Assembly (NCBI GenBank): GCA_030037545.1
Contig: JASHRF010000063.1
Span: 1-64,000 of the forward strand
DNA from: Acidobacteriaceae bacterium
GTDB lineage: Bacteria; Acidobacteriota; Terriglobia; Terriglobales; Acidobacteriaceae
Length of the DNA stretch: 64,000 bases
Reading direction: 5' to 3'
The notes beneath the pieces were generated by a model that made no database searches, was not told the origin of the DNA, and saw only the letters and a program-made list of their open reading frames with translations. Every line of letters begins with the position of its first letter. Positions within the stretch are counted from its first letter, which is position 1. The position numbers and the translations under genes are program-made. Positions 52,517 through 62,273 of the stretch are shown piece by piece.

Positions 52517-53613
52517 TGCGCCGCTTCCTGAGTTTTCGCGACTTTGACTGGTCCCTGCTGGGCATGGTGCTGCTGTTGTGCGTGCTTTCGGTACTGGAGG
52601 TGCACTCGGCCACGCTGCACACCCGTTTCGCCAGCTTCGAGGGCAAGCAGGTGATGTGGATCGCGGCCGGAATGGTGGGCATGTTCGTGCTTTCCAAGAT
52701 TGATTACCATCACCTGCTCGATTGGGCTCCCTGGGCCTACGTCTTTTTCCTGTTCATGCTGGTTGCTGTCAGGCTGGTGGGGCGCAAGGTGATGGGCGGG
52801 CGGCGCTGGATCGCCATCGGCCCCATTCAGTTTCAGCCTTCGGAGTGGGTCAAGCTGGTACTGGTGCTTGCGGTGGCGCGCTATTTTGCAAATCTGGGCG
52901 GGCGCAACCTTACCTGGCGCGAAATCTTCAAGGCCTTTGCCATGGTGGGCGTTCCCATGCTTCTGGTGGTGATTCAACCGGACTTGGGAACCACCCTTAC
53001 GTATGCGCCCATTCTAGTTGCCGGGCTATTTTTGGGCGGCATCAGCTTCAAACAGGCGAGCATCCTGATGCTGTGCGCGTTGAGCCTGATGGTGGGTGTA
53101 TGGTCAAGCGGGAAGGTCCTTAAACCTTATCAAAAAGCGAGGCTTACCAGCTTCATCAATCCTGATAACGATCCCCGCGGCTCGGGCTACCAGATTCGCC
53201 AGTCGCTGATCGCGGTGGGCTCGGGCGGGATCTGGGGCAAAGGCACCGAGAAAGGGAGCCAGACGCAGGGCTATTTCCTGCCCATCCCCTATACCGATTT
53301 CATCTTCGCGGCCTTCAGTGAGGAACACGGGTTCGTGGGCGCGATTTTCATCCTGCTGCTATACTTCGGTATATTGATGCGTTTGATTCAAAACGCTCAG
53401 ACCGCCGCCGACCTGCCCGGCTCCCTGATTATCATGGGGCTGGTGGCGGTATTGACCTTTCAAATTGCGGTCAATGTTGGCATGGTCATCGGGTTTATGC
53501 CCGTCACCGGAATTCCTTTACCGCTCATGAGTTACGGAGGGTCTTCGGTGTTGTTCACATTTTTGGCGCTGGGTGTGACGATGAATGTCCGCATGCGCCG
53601 GTTCGTGAACTAA
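52516..53613 (+). CDS. rodA: Peptidoglycan glycosyltransferase RodA
   Basis: SEDS-family polymerase, 365 residues with about ten helices. VMGGRRWIAIGPIQFQPSEW contains the conserved pre-helix motif and FAAFSEEHGFVGAIFILLLY the late SEDS motif. MPVTGIPLPLMSYGGSSVLF is diagnostic. It begins at the overlapping ATG 52516 right after PBP2, its functional partner, so the two are translationally coupled. Confidence 0.97.
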   Translation: MRRFLSFRDFDWSLLGMVLLLCVLSVLEVHSATLHTRFASFEGKQVMWIAAGMVGMFVLSKIDYHHLLDWAPWAYVFFLFMLVAVRLVGRKVMGGRRWIAIGPIQFQPSEWVKLVLVLAVARYFANLGGRNLTWREIFKAFAMVGVPMLLVVIQPDLGTTLTYAPILVAGLFLGGISFKQASILMLCALSLMVGVWSSGKVLKPYQKARLTSFINPDNDPRGSGYQIRQSLIAVGSGGIWGKGTEKGSQTQGYFLPIPYTDFIFAAFSEEHGFVGAIFILLLYFGILMRLIQNAQTAADLPGSLIIMGLVAVLTFQIAVNVGMVIGFMPVTGIPLPLMSYGGSSVLFTFLALGVTMNVRMRRFVN

Positions 53614-54118
53614 GGCGCGAGTCAATCTTGGCCGCCAGCAAGCTGAGGCTTGCCGCGAGCCGGATGGACGGGACGCAAGGAAAGTTTGAACTCCTGTGCG
53701 GCTTGGGAATGCTCCGGCCGCCAGGTGAGAGATAAGAAAGTATTCGCCGGCCAGGTCCCGATGGACCGCGCGCCCGGCAGGATTGGGTTCATGAGCTCGC
53801 AAAGAGTGGGCCGCAGGCAGCCTCAACTGTACACAGAATGCGCGCCAGCAGTGGCGCAGGACTTCCCCGTGCAGGCCTGCGGCAGAACGGTTCCCATGGG
53901 ACCGCGCACAAAGTCTTTGCAATCGGATCACCGTGTTTTCCGGCTGTTTGCACCAGGGAACAATCGCCGCGGATCGCCAGGCCTTTGGCCGGCAGCCGCT
54001 GGAGCAGCCTCTTCCACGCCGTCCCTTACGCCCATCCAACCCCCTCCCGGCCGCACGTGTTTCCATCCCACCTTGCCGCTGTTGCCGGTTGCTTTAAGCA
54101 GCCGGACGGAAAGGTACG
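53614..54118 (+). other. Long structured-looking leader before the RNase E/G gene
   Basis: A 505-base gap without a convincing protein. Hairpin GCAAGC...GCTTGC at about 53639-53654, and several GC-rich stems. The segment around 53680-53735 (GGAAAGTTTGAACTCC; GATAAGAAAGTATTCGCC) is reminiscent of conserved RNase P RNA segments, but the diagnostic 3' motif is not found. In other bacteria RNase E controls its own mRNA through a long 5' leader; a similar role here is inference. Confidence 0.35.
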
Positions 54119-57106
54119 ATGGCAAAGGAAATTTGCATCTCCAGCACGCCGCATGAGACGCGGCTTGCGATTTTAGAAGACGATCAACTCGCGGAAATCT
54201 ATTACGAACGCGAAAACGAGTACACCCTGGCGGGGTCGATTTATAACGGCCGCGTCACACGCGTATTGCCCGGCATGCAGTCGGCATTTGTAGACCTGGG
54301 CCTAGAGCGCGACGCCTTCCTCTACGTAACCGATTTCATCGAGCTCGAAGATCAGGAAGAAACCGACGAGCTGGAACATGCCGCAGCCGGCGGCCAGCTT
54401 CCCCGTGAGATTCGGCATGGAAACGAGCGGCAGCAGGAGGCGCACGGCCAACGGGGTCGACCACCGGGCGAGCAGGTACCAGGCGAGCATGGGCAGGGCG
54501 AGCCGCGCATTGAGCGCCAGCGTAAAGGCCCGCAACAGCCCCAGGAAGAAATAGCAAACGAAGGCTCGCAAGCGGCTGCGCCGGCAGGCGAAGCGCCCGC
54601 ATCTGACGGGCAGGCGGAAAGCGGTGAGACCGGCGGACGGCGTTGGCGCGGACGCAGGCATCGCCGCGGACGTGGCGGTGCGGGGCAGGAAGGGCGAACT
54701 GAAGCTGTTTCGGGGGAAGACCGGATGCCCGAAGCCGCGGATGCGGTGGAAGAGTTCCAAAGCGCGGCGGCGGTGCCGGCTGGAGTTTCAACCGCGAATG
54801 CCACATCGGAAGAACCCGCAGTTCCTCAGGTTCCGGCGCGCCCGCCGGCCCAGGCTCCAAAGCCGTTCGTTCTTCCCGGCGAGTCGCTGTCAAAGTACGG
54901 CGGTGCGCCGGCAGCCGAGACCCCGAGGCCGGCAGCTGCAGCACCGGCCCCGCCGGCCTCGACACACAAGCCGTCGACGATGGTCGAGGCGCCGCTGGCA
55001 TGGGATCCGAACAGCGGCCTGCTTCCCGGCGAATCGCTGGCAAGCCGTCGCGTACGGCAACCCGAGCCGCCGGCTGAAGAGATTTCCACTGCAGACGCCG
55101 CTGTTCCAGACGCATCGCCGGACGAGATCGAGGAAGAAGAGTTCAAGGTGGAAACTGGAGAATCGCTGCCGCCTTCGCTGCGCGAGATCGAGTTTCCGCA
55201 TGAGAGTTCGGTGCCAGCGGTGATCGAGCCGCTTTCCGAGGAGGACGAATTCGAAGAAGAAGCCACGGAAGCGGATCACCAGGGCCATGTGCCGCAAGCG
55301 GGGAGCGAATTCTCCAAGCCGGATGACGAGTTCTCGGAGCATGAGAGCAATGCCGCTGCTTCGCATCGGGTCGATCCATCTTCGCCTTCCGGGTTCCGGC
55401 TCTTCGGCCTGGGCGGGAAAAAGAAGACGGGAGCCGAAGCGCCGGCCGAGGGGGAGAAATCGACCGCCGCAGCCCCACCGCGGTCTTCGAGTTATGCGCC
55501 GGGCGTGGGTCATATTGAGGAAGAGGTCATTGAGGGCGAGGAGCTGGATTCGTTGCACGCGCGCCGTCACAAGTCCGGCGAGCACGATCTCGACGACTAC
55601 GAGGAACAGACTCTGCCGGCGCAGGCGCGCAGCGGCGACCTGGGCGAAATGCTGCAGGAAGCGCATCTCGATGCCCGCATCCAGATGCGGCTTGGCCAGA
55701 CCGGCGCCGAAGACGAGGACGAGGCCTACGACATCGTCGACGAGGAAGAAGAACCGGCCGCGGATACGCAAGCCGGGGCACCTTCCGTGCCCGGCCAGCT
55801 GCGCCGCTACACCCGAGACCGCGGACGCCGCGGGCGTGGCCCGCAGGGCCAGGGCGGGCAGCGCCGCGCTCCGTCGCGCCGGTCCATGCAGACAAGCGAT
55901 CTGCCTATCATCTCCGACCTGTTGAAGCCGGGACAGGAGATCCTGGTGCAGATTGCCAAGGAACCCATCGCCAAAAAGGGCGCGCGCATCACCAGCCACA
56001 TCGCGTTGCCGGGCCGGTTCCTGGTGTTCATGCCCACTGTGAGTCACGTGGGCGTGAGCCGGAAGATCGCTTCCGAAGAGGAACGCCACCGGCTGAAGCG
56101 GATTCTGACCCACGAGCGCGGCGATGCTTCGGGTGGATTCATTGTGCGCACCGCGGCCGAGGGCACGTCAGAGGAAGAGCTGCGCGCCGACCTGCGCTTC
56201 CTCATGAACCTGTGGAACGATATCAAGCAGCGTTCCGAACAGTCGAAGTCGCCGGCGCTGATCTACCACGATCTTTCTCTCATCGAGCGCATTCTGCGCG
56301 ACCAGGTGAGCGCCAATTTCTCGAACATCTGGGTCGATTCGGAGGCCGATTACGAGCGCATCGTACGCTTTTTGAATCGCTTTTCGCCCTCGCTGGTGCG
56401 GCGCGTCAAGCTCTATACCAAGGAGACGCCCCTCTTTGAGCACTTCGGCATTCAGGATGAGATTTCCAAAGCCCTGCGATCGAAAGTGTGGCTCAAAAGC
56501 GGAGGGTCGATCGTCATCAACCAGACCGAAGCGCTGGTGGCCATCGACATCAATACGGGGAAATACGTAGGCAAGTCGGCACGACTTGAGGACACCATCG
56601 TGAAGACGAATCTGGACGCGGTGCCGGAAATCGTGCGCCAGATCCGGCTGCGCGACCTGGGCGGCATCATCGTGATCGACTTCATCGACATGGATGAGCG
56701 CAAGAACCGCTTCAGGGTTTTAGCCGCGCTGGAAGAGGCGCTCAAGGCGGACCGCGCGCCCACCAAGGTGCTGCAGTTTAACGATTTCGGCCTGGTGGCG
56801 ATCACCCGCAAGCGGGTCAAGCAGTCGTTGGAGCGGACGCTCAGCGTGCCCTGCCCCATCTGCCAGGCCACCGGCATGGTGAAGAGTCCCACCACCGTGT
56901 GCAACGAGATTTACATCGAGATGCGCAAGATGCGGAAGCACTTTGAGAACTCCGATGTGCTGCTACGCGTCCACCCGGAAACGGCCAAGGTGCTCAAGAG
57001 CAACAACGCGCGCTGGCTGGCGGAGTTCGAGGAGCTGGTACGCAAGAACGTGCTCATCAAGACCGACGCCACGCTGCACCCGGAGCAGTTCGATATACAA
57101 GGGTAG
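54119..57106 (+). CDS. rng: RNase E/G-family endoribonuclease with a 500-residue insert in the S1 domain
   Basis: Start MAKEICISSTPHETRLAILE with S1-domain beginning GSIYNGRVTRVLPGMQSAFV then DLGLERDAFLYVTDFIEL (to about residue 76). The S1 fold resumes only near residue 590 (LLKPGQEILVQIAKEPIAKK). Between lies a low-complexity insert that is acidic and proline/alanine rich, with two arginine-rich blocks (GGRRWRGRRHRRGRGG; RRYTRDRGRRGRGPQG). The catalytic half is complete: VAIDINTGKYVG, GGIIVIDFIDMDERKNR (Mg site) and zinc-link CPICQATGMV. The protein ends right after the core, without the usual C-terminal scaffold. Confidence 0.93.
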   Translation: MAKEICISSTPHETRLAILEDDQLAEIYYERENEYTLAGSIYNGRVTRVLPGMQSAFVDLGLERDAFLYVTDFIELEDQEETDELEHAAAGGQLPREIRHGNERQQEAHGQRGRPPGEQVPGEHGQGEPRIERQRKGPQQPQEEIANEGSQAAAPAGEAPASDGQAESGETGGRRWRGRRHRRGRGGAGQEGRTEAVSGEDRMPEAADAVEEFQSAAAVPAGVSTANATSEEPAVPQVPARPPAQAPKPFVLPGESLSKYGGAPAAETPRPAAAAPAPPASTHKPSTMVEAPLAWDPNSGLLPGESLASRRVRQPEPPAEEISTADAAVPDASPDEIEEEEFKVETGESLPPSLREIEFPHESSVPAVIEPLSEEDEFEEEATEADHQGHVPQAGSEFSKPDDEFSEHESNAAASHRVDPSSPSGFRLFGLGGKKKTGAEAPAEGEKSTAAAPPRSSSYAPGVGHIEEEVIEGEELDSLHARRHKSGEHDLDDYEEQTLPAQARSGDLGEMLQEAHLDARIQMRLGQTGAEDEDEAYDIVDEEEEPAADTQAGAPSVPGQLRRYTRDRGRRGRGPQGQGGQRRAPSRRSMQTSDLPIISDLLKPGQEILVQIAKEPIAKKGARITSHIALPGRFLVFMPTVSHVGVSRKIASEEERHRLKRILTHERGDASGGFIVRTAAEGTSEEELRADLRFLMNLWNDIKQRSEQSKSPALIYHDLSLIERILRDQVSANFSNIWVDSEADYERIVRFLNRFSPSLVRRVKLYTKETPLFEHFGIQDEISKALRSKVWLKSGGSIVINQTEALVAIDINTGKYVGKSARLEDTIVKTNLDAVPEIVRQIRLRDLGGIIVIDFIDMDERKNRFRVLAALEEALKADRAPTKVLQFNDFGLVAITRKRVKQSLERTLSVPCPICQATGMVKSPTTVCNEIYIEMRKMRKHFENSDVLLRVHPETAKVLKSNNARWLAEFEELVRKNVLIKTDATLHPEQFDIQG

Positions 57107-57366
57107 CGGAGTTTGCGGCGTTAGCGGTGCTAGCGGAGTTATCGCGAGGCCGGAGCTTTGGCTCCGGCTTTTGCTATTTGGACCGCACCTTCGGAATTCC
57201 CGGTATGTGGGAGCTTGGCCGCTGCAAGTGAAAGAAATCAGAAGGCCTGAAGGAAATTTCCCGTACTCAAGGTGCAACTTCGCGCGGGGTTTGGTGTCTA
57301 ACTGTGGGAAGGGGAGAAGATGTCCCAGGGTCCTATTAAACTCAATCCAATTCTTGAGGTTCCAGC

Positions 57367-58305
57367 ATGTCCCTCGCTTGTCGGATTCTCTGGATGAAGC
57401 ATGTGTGCCTTCTCGGATGCGCGGCCCTCTTTGCAGCCGCATTGGCCAATGCGCAATCCGCCGCGAATCAATCCCCCAACTCCACCTCCAACTCGGGCTG
57501 GTCTTCCAGCCAGGCCGGCGCCCAGCAGCTTGCGGAAGACTCTGCTCCGGCCAATCCGGCGGGGCCTGCCGCCGGCGCCTCGGCCCTCCCTGCTGCGCCG
57601 GCGGCCCGGCAGGACCAGAACAGCGACAACTATTCCGGCTGGCACGGCCATGATCTAGTGCACCGGCTGACATGGGAGGCCGGAGGCGGCTTCAATGCGC
57701 CGATTGGTAACGACACGGGAAACGGACCGGGGTTTCCCGTTATCACCTGGGGCGGCAATTTTACGCTGGGCGCGGGCTTGCGGTTCTCCAAGAGGGTTTC
57801 CGCGCTGTTTGAATATCAATTCATGGACGACAAGCTGCCGGGGGCGTTCATCGCATCGGTGAACAGCGGCAACACGAGCGGGACCCCCATTACGGCCGGC
57901 GACGCCCACATCAACTCATTCACGGGGTCTCCGTTCATCGACCTCACTCCGAAACGGTCAAACGGCGGCTACCTTGTTGGCGGCTGGGGCTTCTATCACA
58001 AGTCGACGAATTTTAATGGTTACGAGTGCTGCGAGTACTCGTATTACGGAGAGTACCCGGTATCGGTCACGTTGGCTTCGTTCACTTCCAATCAGTGGGG
58101 CGCTAACGCGGGCTTCGGCCTTTACCACCGCGTGGGAAGTATGTATGGCGAGAGCCACACCCTGATCTTTGCCGAGGCGCGTTACACATTTATTCACACT
58201 CCGCCGCTGGGCGTCTACAATTCGGCGGGCACTTTGGTCTCCGGCCAGGCCAACGGCCTGGGGACGACCGAGCTTATCCCGGTAACGATCGGCGTGCGTT
58301 TCTGA
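57367..58305 (+). CDS. Outer-membrane beta-barrel protein (312 aa)
   Basis: Signal peptide (KHVCLLGCAALFAAALANA, cut before QS), then a serine/alanine/proline-rich linker, then alternating strands such as FTLGAGLRFSKRVSALFEYQ, YLVGGWGFYHKSTNF and LIFAEARYTFIHTPP, ending in a terminal strand LIPVTIGVRF with C-terminal Phe, the barrel-assembly signal. It is an OmpA/OmpW-like porin-type barrel; substrate unknown. Start 57367 follows GAGG; a start at 57394 is also possible. Confidence 0.82.
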   Translation: MSLACRILWMKHVCLLGCAALFAAALANAQSAANQSPNSTSNSGWSSSQAGAQQLAEDSAPANPAGPAAGASALPAAPAARQDQNSDNYSGWHGHDLVHRLTWEAGGGFNAPIGNDTGNGPGFPVITWGGNFTLGAGLRFSKRVSALFEYQFMDDKLPGAFIASVNSGNTSGTPITAGDAHINSFTGSPFIDLTPKRSNGGYLVGGWGFYHKSTNFNGYECCEYSYYGEYPVSVTLASFTSNQWGANAGFGLYHRVGSMYGESHTLIFAEARYTFIHTPPLGVYNSAGTLVSGQANGLGTTELIPVTIGVRF

Positions 58306-58646
58306 TCTTGTCTCGCGATATGATCCCATTCTTCGGGTCGCACGGCGGTGGGGCGGGATGTGCGACGTGCAGACATCGTGCCTGGCTGGCGCACCTTTGG
58401 GGGCGTCGGAGCGACATGAGCGGCCGCACCATTCCCCTCGCCGGACCCGGTCCGCGCGGTAACTTGTTTTCCCGGCTACGGTCGCGAGACCGATTTTCAG
58501 TGTCACCCAGCAAGAGCGGTTGCAGAGCCAGATGTGCCCTTTGTAGCTGAGTGAAACGTGGCATCTTCTTGAGGGAAATGCCACTTTGCACCCCGGCTCC
58601 TGGGTACAGCAACTCTGGAACCTCTGTAGCCACAGGGATCCGGAAT
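58306..58646. other. Intergenic region with a GTGGCAT/ATGCCAC hairpin
   Basis: 341 bases without a supported gene. GTGGCAT (58558-58564) pairs with ATGCCAC (58578-58584) across a 13-base loop, about 60 bases before the lipoprotein start. It could be a terminator-less structural element in the leader. Confidence 0.45.
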
Positions 58647-60596
58647 ATGGTGCAGCGGCCCGGCATCTCCACGAGCTTCCCCCGGCTTGCAGCGCGCGGA
58701 GCGGTGTGGTTGTGCCTGCTGTTTTCTCTGGCCGGGTGCAGCGCCAGCATAAAGAGCATTCTCCCTGGGCCCGCACCTGTGCCTGCCATTCCTCCGCCGC
58801 CGTCGAACCCGGCGCCGGTAGCGACCCAGAGCGGATCAGTGACCATCACGCCACAGTACGTGGCGCTGGCGCCGGGCCAGAGCGTCCAGTTCACGGCAAC
58901 CGTCACCGGCGGTGGTGAGTTGGCGTGGTTCGTGAACAGCACCGAAGGCGGCAACTCGAGCAGCGGGACCATTGACAGCTCCGGCAAATACACGGCGCCG
59001 GCCAGCGTTTCGCAAAGCGAGAATGTGACGGTTGCGGTGGCGCTGGCGGGTTCGTCGCAGCAGAATTACGCTACCGCGATTGTGGCAATCATTGCGCCCG
59101 CCCAGATTACCTGCCCCAACGGAACCGGCAATCCTCTCGTAACCCTCTATTCCATTTATCTGCCGGATCCCGGAAATGCATACGTGCAGTTTGGAACGAC
59201 CACCGAATACGGGTTGAACACCTGGCAGGTACCGACGCCGTCACCGAACGGCGGGGGCGTGCAAATCTGGGTTTCCGGTATACCGGGCAATACGACCTTT
59301 CACATGCGTGGACAAATCACGCTGAACAATGGGGCCACATTCACGGGGCCCGACATGACCTGCACTACCGGTGTACCTCCCGTGACATCGCCGGTCCAGG
59401 TAACAAGCAATGGAACCCCACAAGCGGGGATCGAAATGTGGAACACCATAACCCCGTATGGCGACGCGCAGGCTTTTGCCACCGACCTAAGCGGCAATGT
59501 GATCTGGGCCTACAGCTACGCGCACACCAGCAGCGACTACGTGCAGGGCGTTCAGTTGCTTCCCAGCGGCAATCTGCTTATGGTGATCGCGTACCTGTCG
59601 TCTCAGACCTCGGAGCAGAATTCCAGCGTCTATAACGAAATCCGCGAGATCGATCTCGATGGCAACACGATGAGCAGCCTGACTATGACGGAGCTCAACC
59701 AGAAGCTGGCGGCGGGAAATTTTCGCGATGCGGAAGGGAATTTGTACCAACTCGGAAGCTTTCATCACGACGTGCTGCCGCTGCCCAACGGCCACATGGT
59801 GTTACTGGCAACTTACGTGAAGAGCTTCAACAATCTGGCCGGCTATCCGGGAACCACGGCCGTAATCGGCGATGCGCTGGTGGATGTGGACCAGAATCTG
59901 AATCCAGACTGGGTGTGGAACTCCTTCGACCATCTCGACGTGAATCGCCATCCGATGAACTTCCCCGACTGGACGCACTCCAACGGGTTGCTCTATTCAT
60001 CTGACGACCACAACCTGCTGCTCTCCATGCGGCACCAGAACTGGATCATCAAGATCAACTTCCTGGACGGGACCGGATCGGGCGACATCATGTGGCACCT
60101 GGGATATCAAGGCGACTTTCAGCTTGTGGACAGCATCGATACGACCGGCGGCGGCGATCCCGCCAACTGGTTTTACGCGCAGCACGGCATGAACTACTTC
60201 ACGCCGAATACGACCGGAGTTTTTCAGTTGGGACTGATGGACAACGGCAACGACCGGATTTTTCCCACTGGCCAGGTGCTATGCGCGCCTTATGCGGCCA
60301 CGACCGCACAGTGCTATTCGACCATGCCGCTGTTGCAAATCGACGAGAACAACATGACGGCAACCATGATCGATCACTACGTGCCGCCAGACACTTATTT
60401 CAGTTTCTTTGGAGGTAACGCCGAGCCTCTGGCCAACGGCGATATGGAAGTGGACTTCTGCGCGGCGTTGAGCGGGGCCATCGTGCAGGAGTTGAGCCGG
60501 CAAGGCAATCAGGTTGTCTGGCAGGGGCTGACAACGGGCGCCGACCAATTTCATGTCTACCGCCTGCCCAGCCTGTATCCCGGCGTGCAGTGGTGA
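58647..60596 (+). CDS. Arylsulfotransferase-like lipoprotein (649 aa)
   Basis: Signal segment with lipobox (AVWLCLLFSLAGC), a bacterial Ig-like domain (VTITPQYVALAPGQSVQFTA ... GTIDSSGKYTAPASV), then a beta-propeller typical of AssT (PF05935): SGNVIWAYSYAHTSSDYVQG, VLPLPNGHMVLLATYV, WTHSNGLLYSSDDHNLLLSM then RHQNWIIKI, and DIMWHLGYQGDFQL. AssT enzymes transfer sulfate between phenolic compounds in the periplasm using a catalytic His. HSN and RHQN histidines are present here. The ATG at 58647 is chosen for the signal peptide; the frame extends to 58551. Confidence 0.8.
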   Translation: MVQRPGISTSFPRLAARGAVWLCLLFSLAGCSASIKSILPGPAPVPAIPPPPSNPAPVATQSGSVTITPQYVALAPGQSVQFTATVTGGGELAWFVNSTEGGNSSSGTIDSSGKYTAPASVSQSENVTVAVALAGSSQQNYATAIVAIIAPAQITCPNGTGNPLVTLYSIYLPDPGNAYVQFGTTTEYGLNTWQVPTPSPNGGGVQIWVSGIPGNTTFHMRGQITLNNGATFTGPDMTCTTGVPPVTSPVQVTSNGTPQAGIEMWNTITPYGDAQAFATDLSGNVIWAYSYAHTSSDYVQGVQLLPSGNLLMVIAYLSSQTSEQNSSVYNEIREIDLDGNTMSSLTMTELNQKLAAGNFRDAEGNLYQLGSFHHDVLPLPNGHMVLLATYVKSFNNLAGYPGTTAVIGDALVDVDQNLNPDWVWNSFDHLDVNRHPMNFPDWTHSNGLLYSSDDHNLLLSMRHQNWIIKINFLDGTGSGDIMWHLGYQGDFQLVDSIDTTGGGDPANWFYAQHGMNYFTPNTTGVFQLGLMDNGNDRIFPTGQVLCAPYAATTAQCYSTMPLLQIDENNMTATMIDHYVPPDTYFSFFGGNAEPLANGDMEVDFCAALSGAIVQELSRQGNQVVWQGLTTGADQFHVYRLPSLYPGVQW

Positions 60597-60623
60597 TGGA
60601 TGAAGGCGCGACCGCGCCGATGT

Positions 60624-60989
60624 TTACGAGGGGCCTTGCGCTTCCTCGGCAGGCGCGCCCACTTCACCGCACTCAATCCGCTCCAGAAATGCGCGGGCCA
60701 GCTTGCGCTCGCCGGGATGGCTCTCGCCGTGCATCGAGCACAGATCGAGGAACTCGTCGCAGAGGGCGTTGCGCTCGCCCTGCTGTGAATACACGCCTTG
60801 AAGCGCGAGCGCCAACTGACGCAGCCGCGCCGCCTCTGGCCAACTCTCCTCTTCGTAATCGGAGACGAATTCCGAAAACAGCCCGCGACGGCCGCGCGCG
60901 CACTCATCCAGGCAGGCGAGAAGCTGCTCGCTGAAGGCGCGGCTCAACGTGTCGAGCTGCTCGGGGCCGATGGCATCGCGCGGGTCCAT
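60624..60989 (-). CDS. Hypothetical helical protein (121 aa)
   Basis: Starts MDPRDAIGPEQLDTLSRAFS and is almost entirely helical, with charged surfaces and paired cysteines (LLACLDECARGRRG; ALCDEFLDLCSMHG). No family recognised. The frame to 61097 is open but its extra N-terminus has no protein character. It is followed on the same strand, upstream, by the MpaB-type gene. Confidence 0.5.
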   Translation of the reverse strand: MDPRDAIGPEQLDTLSRAFSEQLLACLDECARGRRGLFSEFVSDYEEESWPEAARLRQLALALQGVYSQQGERNALCDEFLDLCSMHGESHPGERKLARAFLERIECGEVGAPAEEAQGPS

Positions 60990-61163
60990 GGTTCTATTGT
61001 GCGCGTGAGACGGCGGGAAATGCACCAGAAAACAAGGGAGCGAGGGACAAAGAACAGGGACAGAGGGGCGCGCGGCAGGCCAACGGCGCGGGTCCACGCT
61101 CTTCTTTCGCAGGGTCCCGCTGCCTCTTCCCGCGTACGTTCTCCTGCCTTTTTCGCACCTGCC

Positions 61164-62168
61164 TTACGGATTCCCGGAGTCGCCGGGCTTTCTCGTTCCC
61201 TGTTCTTCGAACGGCAGCAGTGTTTCGCCGATCCAAAATCGGTTGCTGAGGCGGGCGAGCAGGCCTACGCGCCGGCCGGCGAGGCGGGCCTGGGCCTGGT
61301 GCCATGGGCCCACGTAGCGGACCGATTCGGGAAGCCCGCGATACACGTCCGGAATCCTTCGGCCCGCGCGATTGGCTGCCCGGCGATCGGCGGCGGAATC
61401 GTTCAGCGCGAATTCTGCGCGAAAACGCTCCGGCATCCATTCGGCGGTGAGAGCGCGATACCAGCGGGGAATGGGAATCCACGAACCGGCGCCGGAGAGC
61501 AGGTTGTGCGCCATGGCGCGCGCGGTTGCAGTCACGCCCAGCTCGGCAGAAGCGTGCATCCTCCGGTTATAGGCGGCGAAAGCTTCCCAGTTTTCCGGCA
61601 GAGCCGATTCCGGCAAGCCGAACAACGCGGCCAAGGTCTTGCAGTCGACGTAATACTGCTCGCGCTCCGCGTCCGGCATGGTCCCTAGCGCGCAGGCATA
61701 GGCCAGCTCGGCGCTCTCCACCAGCGTGGCAAAGACCCAGCGCAGCGCGGCGATCTCGTTGGCTTCGTAATGCGCGCCCCGGGGCCATCCGGCGGCGGAT
61801 TCGGGCAATTCGCCGCGAATAGTGGTATGCAGCGCGTAGAGATGGCGCGCGGCGGCCAGCGCCTGAGGGAGCGAGCCGAAGATCATGGTGTACACGATGC
61901 GAAAGGTGTTGTGGAAGCGGGCGATGGGCCGTGACATGAGGTTCGAATGCTGCTGGAGCGCTGCGGCGACCCACGGGTGAGCAAGCTGCAGCAGCGCCGC
62001 GTGACCCGCGCCTAGAAATACCGCCGACTCGCGATTGATTTTCCAGCTCACCGATCCCGGGCCGAAGATGCCTTGCCGCACTCCGGCCGCCTGGCGGGCG
62101 ACCGCAGCCAGCAGCCGTTCGCTCTGGTCCGGTGAAACGAGTTGCGGAGGTTCGGCGGGCGAATACAT
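61164..62168 (-). CDS. MpaB-type oxygenase (DUF2236, 334 aa)
   Basis: Contains SWKINRESAVFLGAGHAALL and QLAHPWVAAALQQHSNLMSR, then the MIFGSLPQALAAARHLYALH motif typical of DUF2236. This group includes MpaB oxygenases and the latex-clearing protein, which use heme. The conserved His residues in LAHPWV and LHTTIRG are present. No signal peptide. Substrate unknown. An intergenic region with a candidate small RNA separates it from the TonB receptor gene. Confidence 0.85.
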   Translation of the reverse strand: MYSPAEPPQLVSPDQSERLLAAVARQAAGVRQGIFGPGSVSWKINRESAVFLGAGHAALLQLAHPWVAAALQQHSNLMSRPIARFHNTFRIVYTMIFGSLPQALAAARHLYALHTTIRGELPESAAGWPRGAHYEANEIAALRWVFATLVESAELAYACALGTMPDAEREQYYVDCKTLAALFGLPESALPENWEAFAAYNRRMHASAELGVTATARAMAHNLLSGAGSWIPIPRWYRALTAEWMPERFRAEFALNDSAADRRAANRAGRRIPDVYRGLPESVRYVGPWHQAQARLAGRRVGLLARLSNRFWIGETLLPFEEQGTRKPGDSGNP

Positions 62169-62238
62169 ACAGATTTATGGGATGCGTGAACGCTGTCTTA
62201 ATTTCGACGCATGTCTCTACTCAGCGGCGTCTCGCGTA

Positions 62239-62267
62239 TTGACTTGAGATTGGGACGATGATACGAT
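62239..62267 (+). promoter_or_regulatory. Candidate promoter of a small RNA
   Basis: TTGACT (62239-62244), 17-base spacer, TACGAT (62262-62267). Close to the sigma-70 consensus and placed just ahead of a structured, terminated region. Confidence 0.55.
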
Positions 62268-62273
62268 CCCATC

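Noticed and set aside
53636-54020. RNase P RNA (rnpB) in the leader of the RNase E/G gene
   Set aside because: Two short segments resemble conserved rnpB regions, but the diagnostic 3' ACAGAA..GGCUUA-type segment and the GGUAAGAGC block are not found, so it was not annotated as rnpB.
53650-54156. 168-codon plus-strand frame upstream of the RNase E/G gene
   Set aside because: Composition is that of translated GC-rich non-coding DNA, and it overlaps the well-supported start at 54119.
58558-58584. Riboswitch upstream of the arylsulfotransferase-like gene
   Set aside because: Only one short hairpin is visible and no known aptamer pattern could be matched.
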